NCBI GenBank assembly: GCA_025454475.1
Contig: JALOOJ010000010.1
Coordinates: 1-41,041 of the forward strand
Direction: 5' to 3'
DNA length: 41,041 bases
From: Anaerolineae bacterium
Lineage (GTDB): Bacteria; Chloroflexota; Anaerolineae; B4-G1; SLSP01
The notes beneath the pieces are model-generated. The model did no database searches and was not told where the DNA came from. It saw nothing but the letters and a program-made list of their open reading frames with translations. Below are positions 32,130 to 39,829 of the stretch, piece after piece. A program made the position numbers and the translations under genes. Positions within the stretch are counted from its first letter, which is position 1. Each line of letters opens with the position of its first letter.

Positions 32130-32828
32130 CTATGCCAGCGCGTCAAGGATCCGCTGGAACAGCAGCCCGCGGGTGCAATAGGTCTGCTGCTCCTCGGCGA
32201 GTTGCGCCCCAAAGGTGCGGATCAGGTCGAGTCCCATCACCATGTTGCCGAGTGGGTTCACGTGCAGCGGGTCCTGCATAAGCTCGCGGTAGAGGCCGAC
32301 ATGCTGCGTGCGGAGGCGCTCCCAACGGCGTAGGTGGTCGACAAGGGGGGCGCGGTCCTCGGCAGCTACGCGGCGTACGGTAGCCATGAACGCGAGGAAC
32401 CGCGTGCCGTGCGGGGCGCCGAGCCCCTGGATGTCGGCGCTGTAATAGGTCTGGAACACCGGGACGGCACCAAGATCGCGAACCTGGCGATCGAGTCTGC
32501 GGAGGTTGTCGCCGAACGCCTCCTCGTCGATGCCTGAGTCGGGCTTCGAGTCGTTGCCGCCGATGGTGATGAGGACGACGTGCGGCTGGTAGGCCGCGAC
32601 ATCCTCGTCGAAGCGCGCCAGGAGCCCTGGGGTCGTATCGCCGCCGACGCCGGTATTGATGAATGTGTGCACGCGCCCATAGGTCTGCGCTAGTCCCAGC
32701 TCGAGCCAGTCGAACCAGTGTAGGTCGTGAAGGCGGCGCTCCGTGTTGGATGAGCCAAAGGCCACGAACCGGGTCCGCGGCTTGGTCTGCAGTCGTTCGA
32801 TGATCGTGCTGATGCTCACTTGCGTCAT
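32130..32828 (-). CDS. SGNH/GDSL-type hydrolase
   Basis: The protein has about 232 residues, without a signal peptide. Block I is AFGSSNTERR (nucleophile Ser, with Ser replacing the usual Asp of GDS), block II is INTGVGGDTT with the oxyanion Gly, block III is ITIGGNDS with the oxyanion Asn, and block V is DPLHVNPLGN with the catalytic Asp and His. These are esterases or carbohydrate deacetylases. It is the only minus-strand gene in this part of the window. The start is doubtful: ATG at 32828 directly abuts GGAGGG, GTG at 32819 has that same site nine bases upstream, and TTG at 32840 lies 8 nt after a TATAAT. Confidence 0.84.
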   Translation of the reverse strand: MTQVSISTIIERLQTKPRTRFVAFGSSNTERRLHDLHWFDWLELGLAQTYGRVHTFINTGVGGDTTPGLLARFDEDVAAYQPHVVLITIGGNDSKPDSGIDEEAFGDNLRRLDRQVRDLGAVPVFQTYYSADIQGLGAPHGTRFLAFMATVRRVAAEDRAPLVDHLRRWERLRTQHVGLYRELMQDPLHVNPLGNMVMGLDLIRTFGAQLAEEQQTYCTRGLLFQRILDALA

Positions 32829-32848
32829 CCCTCCAGCCAAGTAGATGC

Positions 32849-32876
32849 ATTATACGCCGGGTCCGGTGGGTGTACA
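32849..32876 (-). promoter_or_regulatory. Promoter of the SGNH hydrolase gene
   Basis: On the minus strand TGTACA (32871-32876), a 16-bp spacer and an exact TATAAT (32849-32854) precede the gene. The predicted start site near 32842 leaves a leader of only about 2-23 nt, depending on which start codon is used. Confidence 0.5.
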
Positions 32877-32917
32877 CTGAGGGGGCGTGGGTGGGTCGCT
32901 GCAATCAGGGGGGACAG

Positions 32918-35032
32918 ATGGTTGGCACCATGATGGAGCGCGCCGAGGCGCTGTTGGTTCGTTGGGCCGCCGCCGCCGAAAAGTATCGGCACAGAGTCGT
33001 CGGCGATCCGACGATGGGGTGCTACGGCCCAGGCTATATCCATTGGGGCGTGCAGGCCAACTGGAATTACGCCGCGGCTATGGCCACGTTGGCGGACCGC
33101 AGGCAGGCGTCCGGGGCGGCCGACGCTGGCCACTGGCGCGCGCGGGCGCATTCTGCGCTGCGATTCGCGCTCGCGACCCACCTCACAGGCGACCGTACGG
33201 GGAACGATGGGCGACAATGGGGTCACAGTTGGATCAGCATGCTCGGGATCGAGCGTGGAATGCACGGGGTTCCACTTCTCGCGGAGGTGCTCACCGAAGG
33301 CGATCTGAACGCGCTGCACCGCGTGCTGGTGAGTGAGGCCACGTGGCTGCTGCACGATGCACGGCGGGGCGTGCACGAGGGCGTGGTCGCCGCGCGGTGG
33401 AACAGCAGTGGCTGCAATGTGCCCGAGTCGAACATCTGGTCGGGCGCGCTGCTCTGGCGTGCTGCGCAGCGCTATCCCGACGAACCCGACGCCGGCGACT
33501 GGATGGAACGTGCGCACACGTACTTCATCAACGGCGTATCGGTTCCCGCTGACGCCGAGGACCAGGCGATGGTTGCGGGAATGCCGGTTGCCGCCCGCTA
33601 CGTTGGCGCCAACTACTTCGCCAACTATGCGCTTGACCACCACGGCTACCTCAACGTTGGCTACATGGCGATCTGTGTCTCCAACGCCGCGATGTTGGCC
33701 TTCGACATGCAGAAAGCACGGCTGCCGGTCCCCGAATCGCTTTATCACCACCAGGCGGATCTGTGGCAGGTGCTGCGGCGCTTCATCTTCGGCAACGGGC
33801 GGCTCGCGCGAGTTGGCGGTGATAGCCGCGTACGGTACAGCTATTGCCAGGAGTACCTGCTGCCGGCACTGCTCTTCGCTGCGCACGCCCTGGGGGATAG
33901 CCATGCGCTGTCGCTCGCGGATGGGCAGCTTGCGCTCATCGAGGAGGAGATGGCGGCGAGCCCCGATGGGACGTTCTACGGGAACCGGCTGGGCCGGATG
34001 CGCGACACGAATCCGCATTACTTCACCCGGCTGGAGTCCGATCGCGCCTGCGTGCTCTCGATGGTGCTGAACTACCTGCCTCTGTTGTCGCCCCCCGCCA
34101 AGCCCGTCGACGACTTTGAGACGTCGGTTGCCGGTCTGTGGGCCGAGCCCGAACATGGGGCAGTGGTGCACCGTTCCGCAGCACGATTGGCGTCCTTCGC
34201 GTGGCGGGCAAATGGGTTGACGCAGGGTCTATGCTTGCCTCCGAGTGACCCCAGAGCAGTCAGCTCAGCGGAGTGGGCGTCCAACCTTGCGCCAGTGGTG
34301 CGCTTCCTGGGCGACGACGGCGGTCAGCATCGCCGCCTCCTCGCACACACAATCGAGACCTTCCCCGGCGGGTTCGTCACTTGTGGCGCCGTGATGGAGG
34401 GGGTCGACATCCGCGTGGATGAGGGGGCTCAGTGCACTGACCAGGCGACCACGCACTTGGCCTTCGCCGCGCTTCCCGACGGTCGGACTTGCGTGGGACT
34501 GCACCTGGTGATCGCTGCGGAGGACCGCCTGGGCTACCTCACCGAACTGAAAGGGCTGCACCTCAATATCGCGAACGACTGCTTCAACGGATTTCGCCGT
34601 GACTTCCGGGCAGCCTCTGGACAGTGGATCTTCGCGTCACCGCCGTTGGAGGACGAGACGGTAACGCTCGACAGCACGTGGATGTCCGTGGATGATGTCG
34701 TTGGCGTGGTGTTGCTCTATGGCAGCGACGGGCTGGTTGTCGACCGGTCCGAGGCGCGGCGTGGCGGGCGCTACCAGTCGCTTTTCGTGGAGGAGGTGTG
34801 CAGTTCCGTGCAGCGTGGGCTGATACCGACCGGTCCTGGCGACGTGCTCGTCGATGTGGGATTTGCCTTGCTCTCGGGCGGGATGGCATCCGAGACAGCC
34901 GCCATACGTGGGGGGCAACTGGGCGCCGACGGAGTTCTGGTGCGCGGCGTGTGGGTGGAGGGCGTGGATGGCGCGCGTTATGAGGTCGTCGCCGACTTCG
35001 CTACGGGCACCGCCCAAGTGCAGATTGTGTAG
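32918..35032 (+). CDS. Large protein of unknown function, possible alpha/alpha-barrel carbohydrate-active enzyme
   Basis: The protein has 704 residues, from ATG 32918 behind a GGGGGGAC stretch; no signal peptide. The first 400 residues are helical and rich in Trp, Tyr, His and Asn (NWNYAAAMATLAD, WNSSGCNVPESNIW, GANYFANYALDHHGYLNVGYMA), the look of an alpha/alpha-toroid enzyme such as a polysaccharide lyase or unsaturated glycuronyl hydrolase. The last 300 are beta-rich, as in the sandwich domains that follow such toroids. No signature lets me name a family. It lies between an SGNH hydrolase and another large sugar-related protein, which suits a role in glycan breakdown. Functional confidence is low. 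Confidence 0.65.
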   Translation: MVGTMMERAEALLVRWAAAAEKYRHRVVGDPTMGCYGPGYIHWGVQANWNYAAAMATLADRRQASGAADAGHWRARAHSALRFALATHLTGDRTGNDGRQWGHSWISMLGIERGMHGVPLLAEVLTEGDLNALHRVLVSEATWLLHDARRGVHEGVVAARWNSSGCNVPESNIWSGALLWRAAQRYPDEPDAGDWMERAHTYFINGVSVPADAEDQAMVAGMPVAARYVGANYFANYALDHHGYLNVGYMAICVSNAAMLAFDMQKARLPVPESLYHHQADLWQVLRRFIFGNGRLARVGGDSRVRYSYCQEYLLPALLFAAHALGDSHALSLADGQLALIEEEMAASPDGTFYGNRLGRMRDTNPHYFTRLESDRACVLSMVLNYLPLLSPPAKPVDDFETSVAGLWAEPEHGAVVHRSAARLASFAWRANGLTQGLCLPPSDPRAVSSAEWASNLAPVVRFLGDDGGQHRRLLAHTIETFPGGFVTCGAVMEGVDIRVDEGAQCTDQATTHLAFAALPDGRTCVGLHLVIAAEDRLGYLTELKGLHLNIANDCFNGFRRDFRAASGQWIFASPPLEDETVTLDSTWMSVDDVVGVVLLYGSDGLVVDRSEARRGGRYQSLFVEEVCSSVQRGLIPTGPGDVLVDVGFALLSGGMASETAAIRGGQLGADGVLVRGVWVEGVDGARYEVVADFATGTAQVQIV

Positions 35033-35188
35033 CCTTGCGGTGAGGACGCTGGCCCTCCCTGACCGATCGTTGTATTGCGCAGACGCGGCACACCGCTAGT
35101 GCAGCGCAGGATCGGCGAGGCGGCGAGTCTCACCAAAGCACCGGACGGCATCGGCAGACCGTCACATAACCAAGGAGGAACTATCGGT

Positions 35189-37048
35189 ATGGCCAAGACT
35201 GGCGAGCGGTATGAGCACTTTAACGTGGCCATCTACGCGCGGTCGTATGAGGTGCGAGAGATGGCGAATCCGGGTTGGTTGGAGGCGCGCTTCGACGTGA
35301 TGCAGCGCCACGTGAGGGTCCGCAAGGTCTACCTGGAGACGCACCGTGACACGGTTATGGCAGACCGGGCCACGATCGAGGGCGCGCGGCGGTTCTTTGC
35401 CGACCGGGGGATCGCGACCGCCGGCGGGATCACCTATACCCTCAACGAGCGCAATCGCTTCCAGACGTATTGCTACACTCGTCCCGAGTCGCGGGCAAAG
35501 GTGCGTGAGATCGCTGAGTTCACCGCGAGCCTCTTCGACGAGTTTATCCTCGACGACTTTTTCTTCACCAACTGCAAGTGCCCGGCCTGTATCGACGCCA
35601 AGGGCGATCGCAGCTGGACCGACTACCGGCTGGGTCTGATGGCGGAAGCCTCGCAGAGCCTGGTGGTGGGACCGGCGAAGGCCGTGAATCCCAAGGTGCG
35701 CGTGATCATCAAGTACCCTAACTGGTACGAGCACTTTCCCGCGCTGGGCTTCAACCTTGAGCTTCAGCCTGCGATCTACGACGGACTCTACACGGGCACC
35801 GAGACGCGCGATCCCGTCGTGAGCATGCAGCACCTGCAGCCATATGAGAGCTACCAGATTGTGCGCTATCTCGAATCGCTCAAACCCGGCGCCAACTTGG
35901 GCGGGTGGGTCGACCCCTTCGGTTCCAGCACGATTGACCGCTATGCCGAGCAGCTATGGCTGACCGTCTTCGCCAAGGCGCCCGAGGTCACGCTTTTCGA
36001 CTTCCGATCGCTGGAGATGCCCCTACACCCGTCACAGCGGGCTCCGTGGCAGGATGAGCGTTGTGCGGCGCCAAAGGTCTGGGGTGTGGGCGTGGACTTC
36101 GACGCGATGGTCGAAGGCTACCGGAGAGAGGATGGGACGTTCACGGCGGACGCCACCTTCTCGCTTGCGGCAGGGCACGCCTTTGGGATCGTCGATGCCG
36201 TGATGGGCGAGTTGGGCGAACCGGTGGGCGTCGCCAGCTACCGACCCTATCACGCAACGTCCGGCGAGGACTTCCTACACAACTACCTCGGGATGATCGG
36301 CATACCGGTCGCGCTGCAGGCGACCTTCCCGGAGGGCGCCGGCACTGTGCTCCTCACAGAGGCTGCAAAGGCCGATCCAGACATCGTTGCCAGGATCTCG
36401 GCGCATCTCCTCAAGGGACAGAAGGTCGTCGTCACGTCAGGTTTCTACAGGGCGCTGCAGGGGGGTGAGCCTGGTAACACCATCGAGGACATCGCGGAGC
36501 TCGAGGTCACGGGCGCCAAGGCGGTCGTGAGTGAGTTCTTAATGGGCTGGCGCACAAGGGTGGAGGCGAGCGGGCCAATCCTGCTCCCGCACGTGCGCTA
36601 CATGACGAACGATGCGTGGGAGGAGATCTCAGGACTCACGAACACGACGGGACATCCGTTGCTCGTCTCGGCAGCCTACGGGCCGGGCGTGCTCTACGTG
36701 CTCACGATCCCGGACAACCTCGACGATCTCTACAAACTGCCTGAGGCGGTCCTGGCGCGCATCCGCGAAGTTGTGGTCGCGGACCTACCGCTTTACGTTG
36801 ACGCCCCGGCACAGGTATCGTTCTTCGCCTACGACAATGACACGGTCACTGTCGAGTCGTTCCTGCCGGAGGTGGCAGACATGGCCCTCGTTGCGGCGAA
36901 GGGCGTTACCGAGGTGCGGGACGTGCTCACCGGCGACCTGCTCGAGGGCGAGCCGATCTTGGACTGGCGTCAACAGCCCACGGGTGCCGCGCGGTACCCA
37001 ACGCAAGTCGGACCGCATATGTTTCGTTTGTTTCGCTTCTCGCGGTAG
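35189..37048 (+). CDS. Putative TIM-barrel glycoside hydrolase with GATase-like domain
   Basis: The protein has 619 residues; ATG at 35189 with AAGGAGG ten bases upstream is preferred to the longer open frame from 35075, which has no ribosome site. Residues 1 to about 320 read as a beta/alpha barrel: FDEFILDDFFFTNC with a Cys pair (CKCPAC), then VRVIIKYPNWYEHF. Residues about 350-490 (ASYRPYHATSGEDFLHNYLG ... GAGTVLLTEAA) resemble the class-I-glutaminase-like trimerisation domain of GH42-type enzymes, and a beta-rich C-terminus follows. Similar proteins are usually annotated as hypothetical glycosyl hydrolases. Catalytic residues cannot be assigned with confidence. Confidence 0.65.
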   Translation: MAKTGERYEHFNVAIYARSYEVREMANPGWLEARFDVMQRHVRVRKVYLETHRDTVMADRATIEGARRFFADRGIATAGGITYTLNERNRFQTYCYTRPESRAKVREIAEFTASLFDEFILDDFFFTNCKCPACIDAKGDRSWTDYRLGLMAEASQSLVVGPAKAVNPKVRVIIKYPNWYEHFPALGFNLELQPAIYDGLYTGTETRDPVVSMQHLQPYESYQIVRYLESLKPGANLGGWVDPFGSSTIDRYAEQLWLTVFAKAPEVTLFDFRSLEMPLHPSQRAPWQDERCAAPKVWGVGVDFDAMVEGYRREDGTFTADATFSLAAGHAFGIVDAVMGELGEPVGVASYRPYHATSGEDFLHNYLGMIGIPVALQATFPEGAGTVLLTEAAKADPDIVARISAHLLKGQKVVVTSGFYRALQGGEPGNTIEDIAELEVTGAKAVVSEFLMGWRTRVEASGPILLPHVRYMTNDAWEEISGLTNTTGHPLLVSAAYGPGVLYVLTIPDNLDDLYKLPEAVLARIREVVVADLPLYVDAPAQVSFFAYDNDTVTVESFLPEVADMALVAAKGVTEVRDVLTGDLLEGEPILDWRQQPTGAARYPTQVGPHMFRLFRFSR

Positions 37049-37093
37049 TAGTGAGCGAACACGACAGAGCCGGTCGCCTCACGCTCGGGATGT

Positions 37094-37117
37094 AGGCCGG
37101 GACGCCTGTCCCGGCCT
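37094..37117. repeat. REP-like perfect palindrome
   Basis: AGGCCGGGAC (37094-37103) pairs exactly with GTCCCGGCCT (37108-37117) around GCCT, 45 bp after the stop of the 619-residue protein. A very GC-rich 10-bp stem with a 4-nt loop, no T-run, in a spacer, is typical of dispersed REP-type elements and could also end transcription. Confidence 0.55.
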
Positions 37118-37199
37118 GGCGGCTAGGTGCACGGCCATCCGGAGCGCGAACACGAAAGCGCCAGGTAGAACCGATCGCCCCCACATGGGTCCGACTCCC

Positions 37200-37219
37200 G
37201 TTGGCCAACCAGAGTTGGC
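37200..37219. promoter_or_regulatory. Overlapping inverted repeats upstream of the MNT gene (possible operator)
   Basis: GTTGGCCAAC at 37200-37209 is a perfect 10-bp palindrome, and its right half repeats as an inverted copy (GCCAAC-CAGA-GTTGGC, 37204-37219). The set lies 33-52 bp upstream of the TATAAT at 37252, a place where repressors or activators bind. Function is inferred only from position. Confidence 0.3.
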
Positions 37220-37251
37220 GGTGCATCGATGTGCGGCATCGGGGCGCGGTG

Positions 37252-37257
37252 TATAAT
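37252..37257 (+). promoter_or_regulatory. TATAAT -10 box of a probably leaderless gene
   Basis: An exact TATAAT ends 6 nt before the ATG at 37264. Transcription starting about 7 nt downstream would begin at or next to the start codon. There is no ribosome binding site before this ATG, which fits a leaderless message. No clear -35 is seen. Confidence 0.5.
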
Positions 37258-37263
37258 CCTGGT

Positions 37264-37725
37264 ATGACTTACCTAGATGAGTTGTTGTTCGACAGCACAC
37301 CAGCAGAGCGTAGTGTGATTCTAGCGGCGCTTAGCGCTGCTCTCGTCGATGCACCCGAAGTCGCGTTCGCCTTCCTCCACGGGTCGTTCGGCAAGGTGGG
37401 ACGGTATCATGATATCGACATCGCGGTCTACTTCGTGGGGCTGGACGACGAAGCCATAGGCCGGCGCATGGCTGACTTGGCCCGGGGCCTCGAGGATGCC
37501 GCCTTCGGCGCAAACAAGACCCGCCCACACCCGCCGATCGATGTGCGCGCGTTGAACCATGCGCCGCTTGGCTTCGGCTATCAGGTGTTGCGTAGCGGGC
37601 AGTTGCCTGCAAACCGTGATGATAAGCTCCGCACGGAGTGGACTGAATCCATGATCAGCCGCTATCTCGACATCAAACCGCTCTACGAAGCTGCGCTCAA
37701 GGAGGCGATGATCTCATGGCATTGA
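37264..37725 (+). CDS. MNT-type nucleotidyltransferase (MntA-like)
   Basis: The protein has 153 residues. The minimal nucleotidyltransferase signature is complete: HGSFG (G40, S41), DIDIAVYF with D50 and D52, and a third Asp, D93, in PIDVRAL. In HEPN/MNT toxin-antitoxin pairs such proteins AMPylate and silence a HEPN RNase. No HEPN gene is adjacent: upstream is a glycosidase-like gene and downstream a ThuA-like gene that overlaps by 10 nt. So it may be a solitary member with another target. Start chosen at ATG 37264, just after a TATAAT box. Confidence 0.82.
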   Translation: MTYLDELLFDSTPAERSVILAALSAALVDAPEVAFAFLHGSFGKVGRYHDIDIAVYFVGLDDEAIGRRMADLARGLEDAAFGANKTRPHPPIDVRALNHAPLGFGYQVLRSGQLPANRDDKLRTEWTESMISRYLDIKPLYEAALKEAMISWH

Positions 37726-38399
37726 ACAGGAGCCTGGTTCATAGGCGCTTCGACAGACACAGCATGCGCGTTCTTGTGATCACCAATGACTTCTGGCATC
37801 CCGGCACCGTAGTGCACGCCGGGCTGGCGCCCCTCGAGGCCGAAGGCTTCGAGTTCGACTGGATCGACGATGCGGGCGAGTGGTCGGCCGACAAGATGGA
37901 TGGCTATCCCGTCGTAGTGTTGAGCAAGTCCAACAACACCTCGCAGACGGACAAGACCCCCTGGGTCACAGCCGAGGTGGAGCAGGCGTTTGCTGACTAT
38001 GTGGTGCGCGGCGGCGGGCTGCTGGTCACGCACTCCGGCACGGTGGTGCGCGGTACGACGATCTTGTGCCCGCTAATCGGGGGCGCCTTCGTGCAGCACC
38101 CGGCACAGTGCCTCGTAACCCACGAACCTAAGGCCGGACACCCGCTGACAGTGGGCGTGACAGGCTTCACGGCTAAGGATGAGCACTACCATATGCAGCT
38201 TGAGCCAGGCGTCACGGACGTGTTTATGACTACGACGTCCGAGCACAGCGCCCAGCCCGGCGGCTGGACCCGCACGGAGGGCGAGGGCCGTGTCTGTGTC
38301 CTTACGCCGGGCCACAACGTGGAAGTGTGGTTGGAGCCTGCGTACCAGGTGCTGCTCGCCAATGCGCTGCGCTGGTGCGCGGGGACGACCAACAGCTAG
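37716..38399 (+). CDS. ThuA-like (trehalose utilisation) protein
   Basis: The protein has 227 residues with a class-I-glutamine-amidotransferase-like fold: MRVLVITNDFWHPG, FADYVVRGGGLLVTHSGT, and EHYHMQLEPGVTDVFMT. ThuA-type proteins act in disaccharide catabolism and lack the full glutaminase triad. The ATG at 37716 has AAGGAGG ten bases upstream, inside the end of the MNT gene, giving a 10-nt overlap and likely translational coupling. An internal ATG at 37764 would fit the fold start too but has a weak ribosome site. Placement among enolase-family genes fits sugar use. Confidence 0.83.
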   Translation: MALNRSLVHRRFDRHSMRVLVITNDFWHPGTVVHAGLAPLEAEGFEFDWIDDAGEWSADKMDGYPVVVLSKSNNTSQTDKTPWVTAEVEQAFADYVVRGGGLLVTHSGTVVRGTTILCPLIGGAFVQHPAQCLVTHEPKAGHPLTVGVTGFTAKDEHYHMQLEPGVTDVFMTTTSEHSAQPGGWTRTEGEGRVCVLTPGHNVEVWLEPAYQVLLANALRWCAGTTNS

Positions 38400-38556
38400 G
38401 ATCATCCCGTCGATCAGCGTAGGGGCTGCCGAGATCGCGCCCCCGGGTTGTGGGCATGAGCTGTCCGACGCCAGTGGCGATCTCACTTCTGAAGAGCGCG
38501 CCTCCGAGGTAAGTGCCGGGGACTGCGGAAAGCCCCGCACTGAGAGGGCCCTGCCG

Positions 38557-38585
38557 TTGACATCCGGGCGCGCCTCGTATATCGT
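38557..38585 (+). promoter_or_regulatory. Promoter of the second enolase-superfamily gene
   Basis: An exact TTGACA (38557-38562) is followed after 17 bp by TATCGT (38580-38585), 40 nt before the GTG start with its GGGAGG site. It lies in the 225-bp spacer after the ThuA-like gene, which shows nothing else that I can support. Confidence 0.5.
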
Positions 38586-38624
38586 GGAAGCCAGACTGGT
38601 ACCCGAAGAAGGGAGGTCATCCTA

Positions 38625-39803
38625 GTGAAGGTCATCGCAGCGGACATCTACGACGTCGATCTGCATCGCTGGAAACCGCCGATCATCCTCCGCCTGATCA
38701 CCGATGAGGGGATCTACGGGTTGGGGGAGTTCCCACTGGCCTATGGCACTGGGCGCCAGGCCGCGATCGCAATGACGAAGGAGATGGTGGAGCACTTCGT
38801 CATCGGGGCTGACCCCATGCAGATCGAGGCGATGTGGCACACGCTCTTCCGCCGCACGTTCTGGGGGCAGGGGGGCGGTCCGGTCGTTTATGGTGGGATG
38901 AGTACCATCGACGAGGCACTGTGGGATATCAAGGGCAAGGCTCTGGGACGACCGATCTATGACCTGCTGGGCGGCAAGGTGCGCGACAGCATCCATGTCT
39001 ATGCCAATGGCTGGTACAGCGGCGAGTGGGCGCCGGGGAACAACCGTGCTCCCGCCACCATCCAGGAGTTCGGTGAGTTCGCAGCCGAGGTCGTGGCCTT
39101 GGGCTACGACGGGCTCAAGTTCAACCCGTTTTTTGCGCCGCGCGGCGAGAAGCGGCCCGCGCACGAACGGATGCTGGAGCCCTGGCGCGCTGACCTGGGC
39201 TATGCGCGAGTGAAGGCCGTTCGCGACGCGGTTGGCCCCGATGTGGCGATCATGGTCGAGTGCCACGGCTGGTTCGGCCCAGCCTCGGCGATCGAGATGG
39301 GGCGCCGCCTGGTTGACCTCGACCCCTACTTCTACGAGGAACCCGTCGACGCGATGAATGTGGCCTGCATGAAAAAGGTCGCGGACAACGTCCCGCTCAA
39401 GATCGCGGCAGGTGAGCGTCTGTACACCCGCTACGGCTTCCGGGAGTACATCGAACAACAAGCGATCGATATCCTGCAGCCCGACATCGGGATGGCGGGG
39501 GGGATCACCGAGGTGAAGAAGATTGCGGCGTACGCCGAGACGTATGACCTCTATATCCAGCCGCACAACTGCCACGGTCCCATCGCGACCGCCGCCGCGG
39601 CCCAGATCGACGCCTGCACGACCAACTTCCTGGTTCAAGAGATGGTGCCGTTCCGCGAGTCGATCACCTACGAGTTGGTGAACGAGCCGCTGGATACGCG
39701 GATCAAGGACAGCGCTATGCCGGTGCCCGAGGGCCCGGGCCTGGGTGTGACGCTCAACGAGGAGCTGGTGGCGCGGTGCCCGCGAATCCATATCGGCGAG
39801 TGA
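38625..39803 (+). CDS. Enolase-superfamily dehydratase (galactonate-dehydratase-like), copy 2
   Basis: The protein has 392 residues. It starts with GTG at 38625, eight bases after GGGAGG. Metal ligands are E212 (VECHGWFG), E238 (YEEPV) and E264 (GERL); H214 and H314 (PHNCHGP) occupy the GalD-type acid/base positions. The barrel strand carrying DGLKFNPF supplies a lysine (K in GLKF) at the second-strand position used by mandelate racemase relatives. Likely a sugar-acid dehydratase. It has its own promoter and is followed 26 bp later by copy 3. The pair are paralogues, not a recent duplication. Confidence 0.88.
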   Translation: MKVIAADIYDVDLHRWKPPIILRLITDEGIYGLGEFPLAYGTGRQAAIAMTKEMVEHFVIGADPMQIEAMWHTLFRRTFWGQGGGPVVYGGMSTIDEALWDIKGKALGRPIYDLLGGKVRDSIHVYANGWYSGEWAPGNNRAPATIQEFGEFAAEVVALGYDGLKFNPFFAPRGEKRPAHERMLEPWRADLGYARVKAVRDAVGPDVAIMVECHGWFGPASAIEMGRRLVDLDPYFYEEPVDAMNVACMKKVADNVPLKIAAGERLYTRYGFREYIEQQAIDILQPDIGMAGGITEVKKIAAYAETYDLYIQPHNCHGPIATAAAAQIDACTTNFLVQEMVPFRESITYELVNEPLDTRIKDSAMPVPEGPGLGVTLNEELVARCPRIHIGE

Positions 39804-39829
39804 GCGAAAAGGCGGGGGGGAATCAGAGA

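Noticed and set aside
32825-34171. 448-codon minus-strand frame opposite the 704-residue protein
   Set aside because: Composition is His/Arg/Pro-rich and unstructured, it overlaps the start of the SGNH gene, and the plus-strand protein has coherent secondary structure and a ribosome site.
38622-39791. 389-codon minus-strand frame opposite enolase copy 2
   Set aside because: The plus strand encodes a complete enolase-superfamily protein; the antisense frame exists only because of codon bias.
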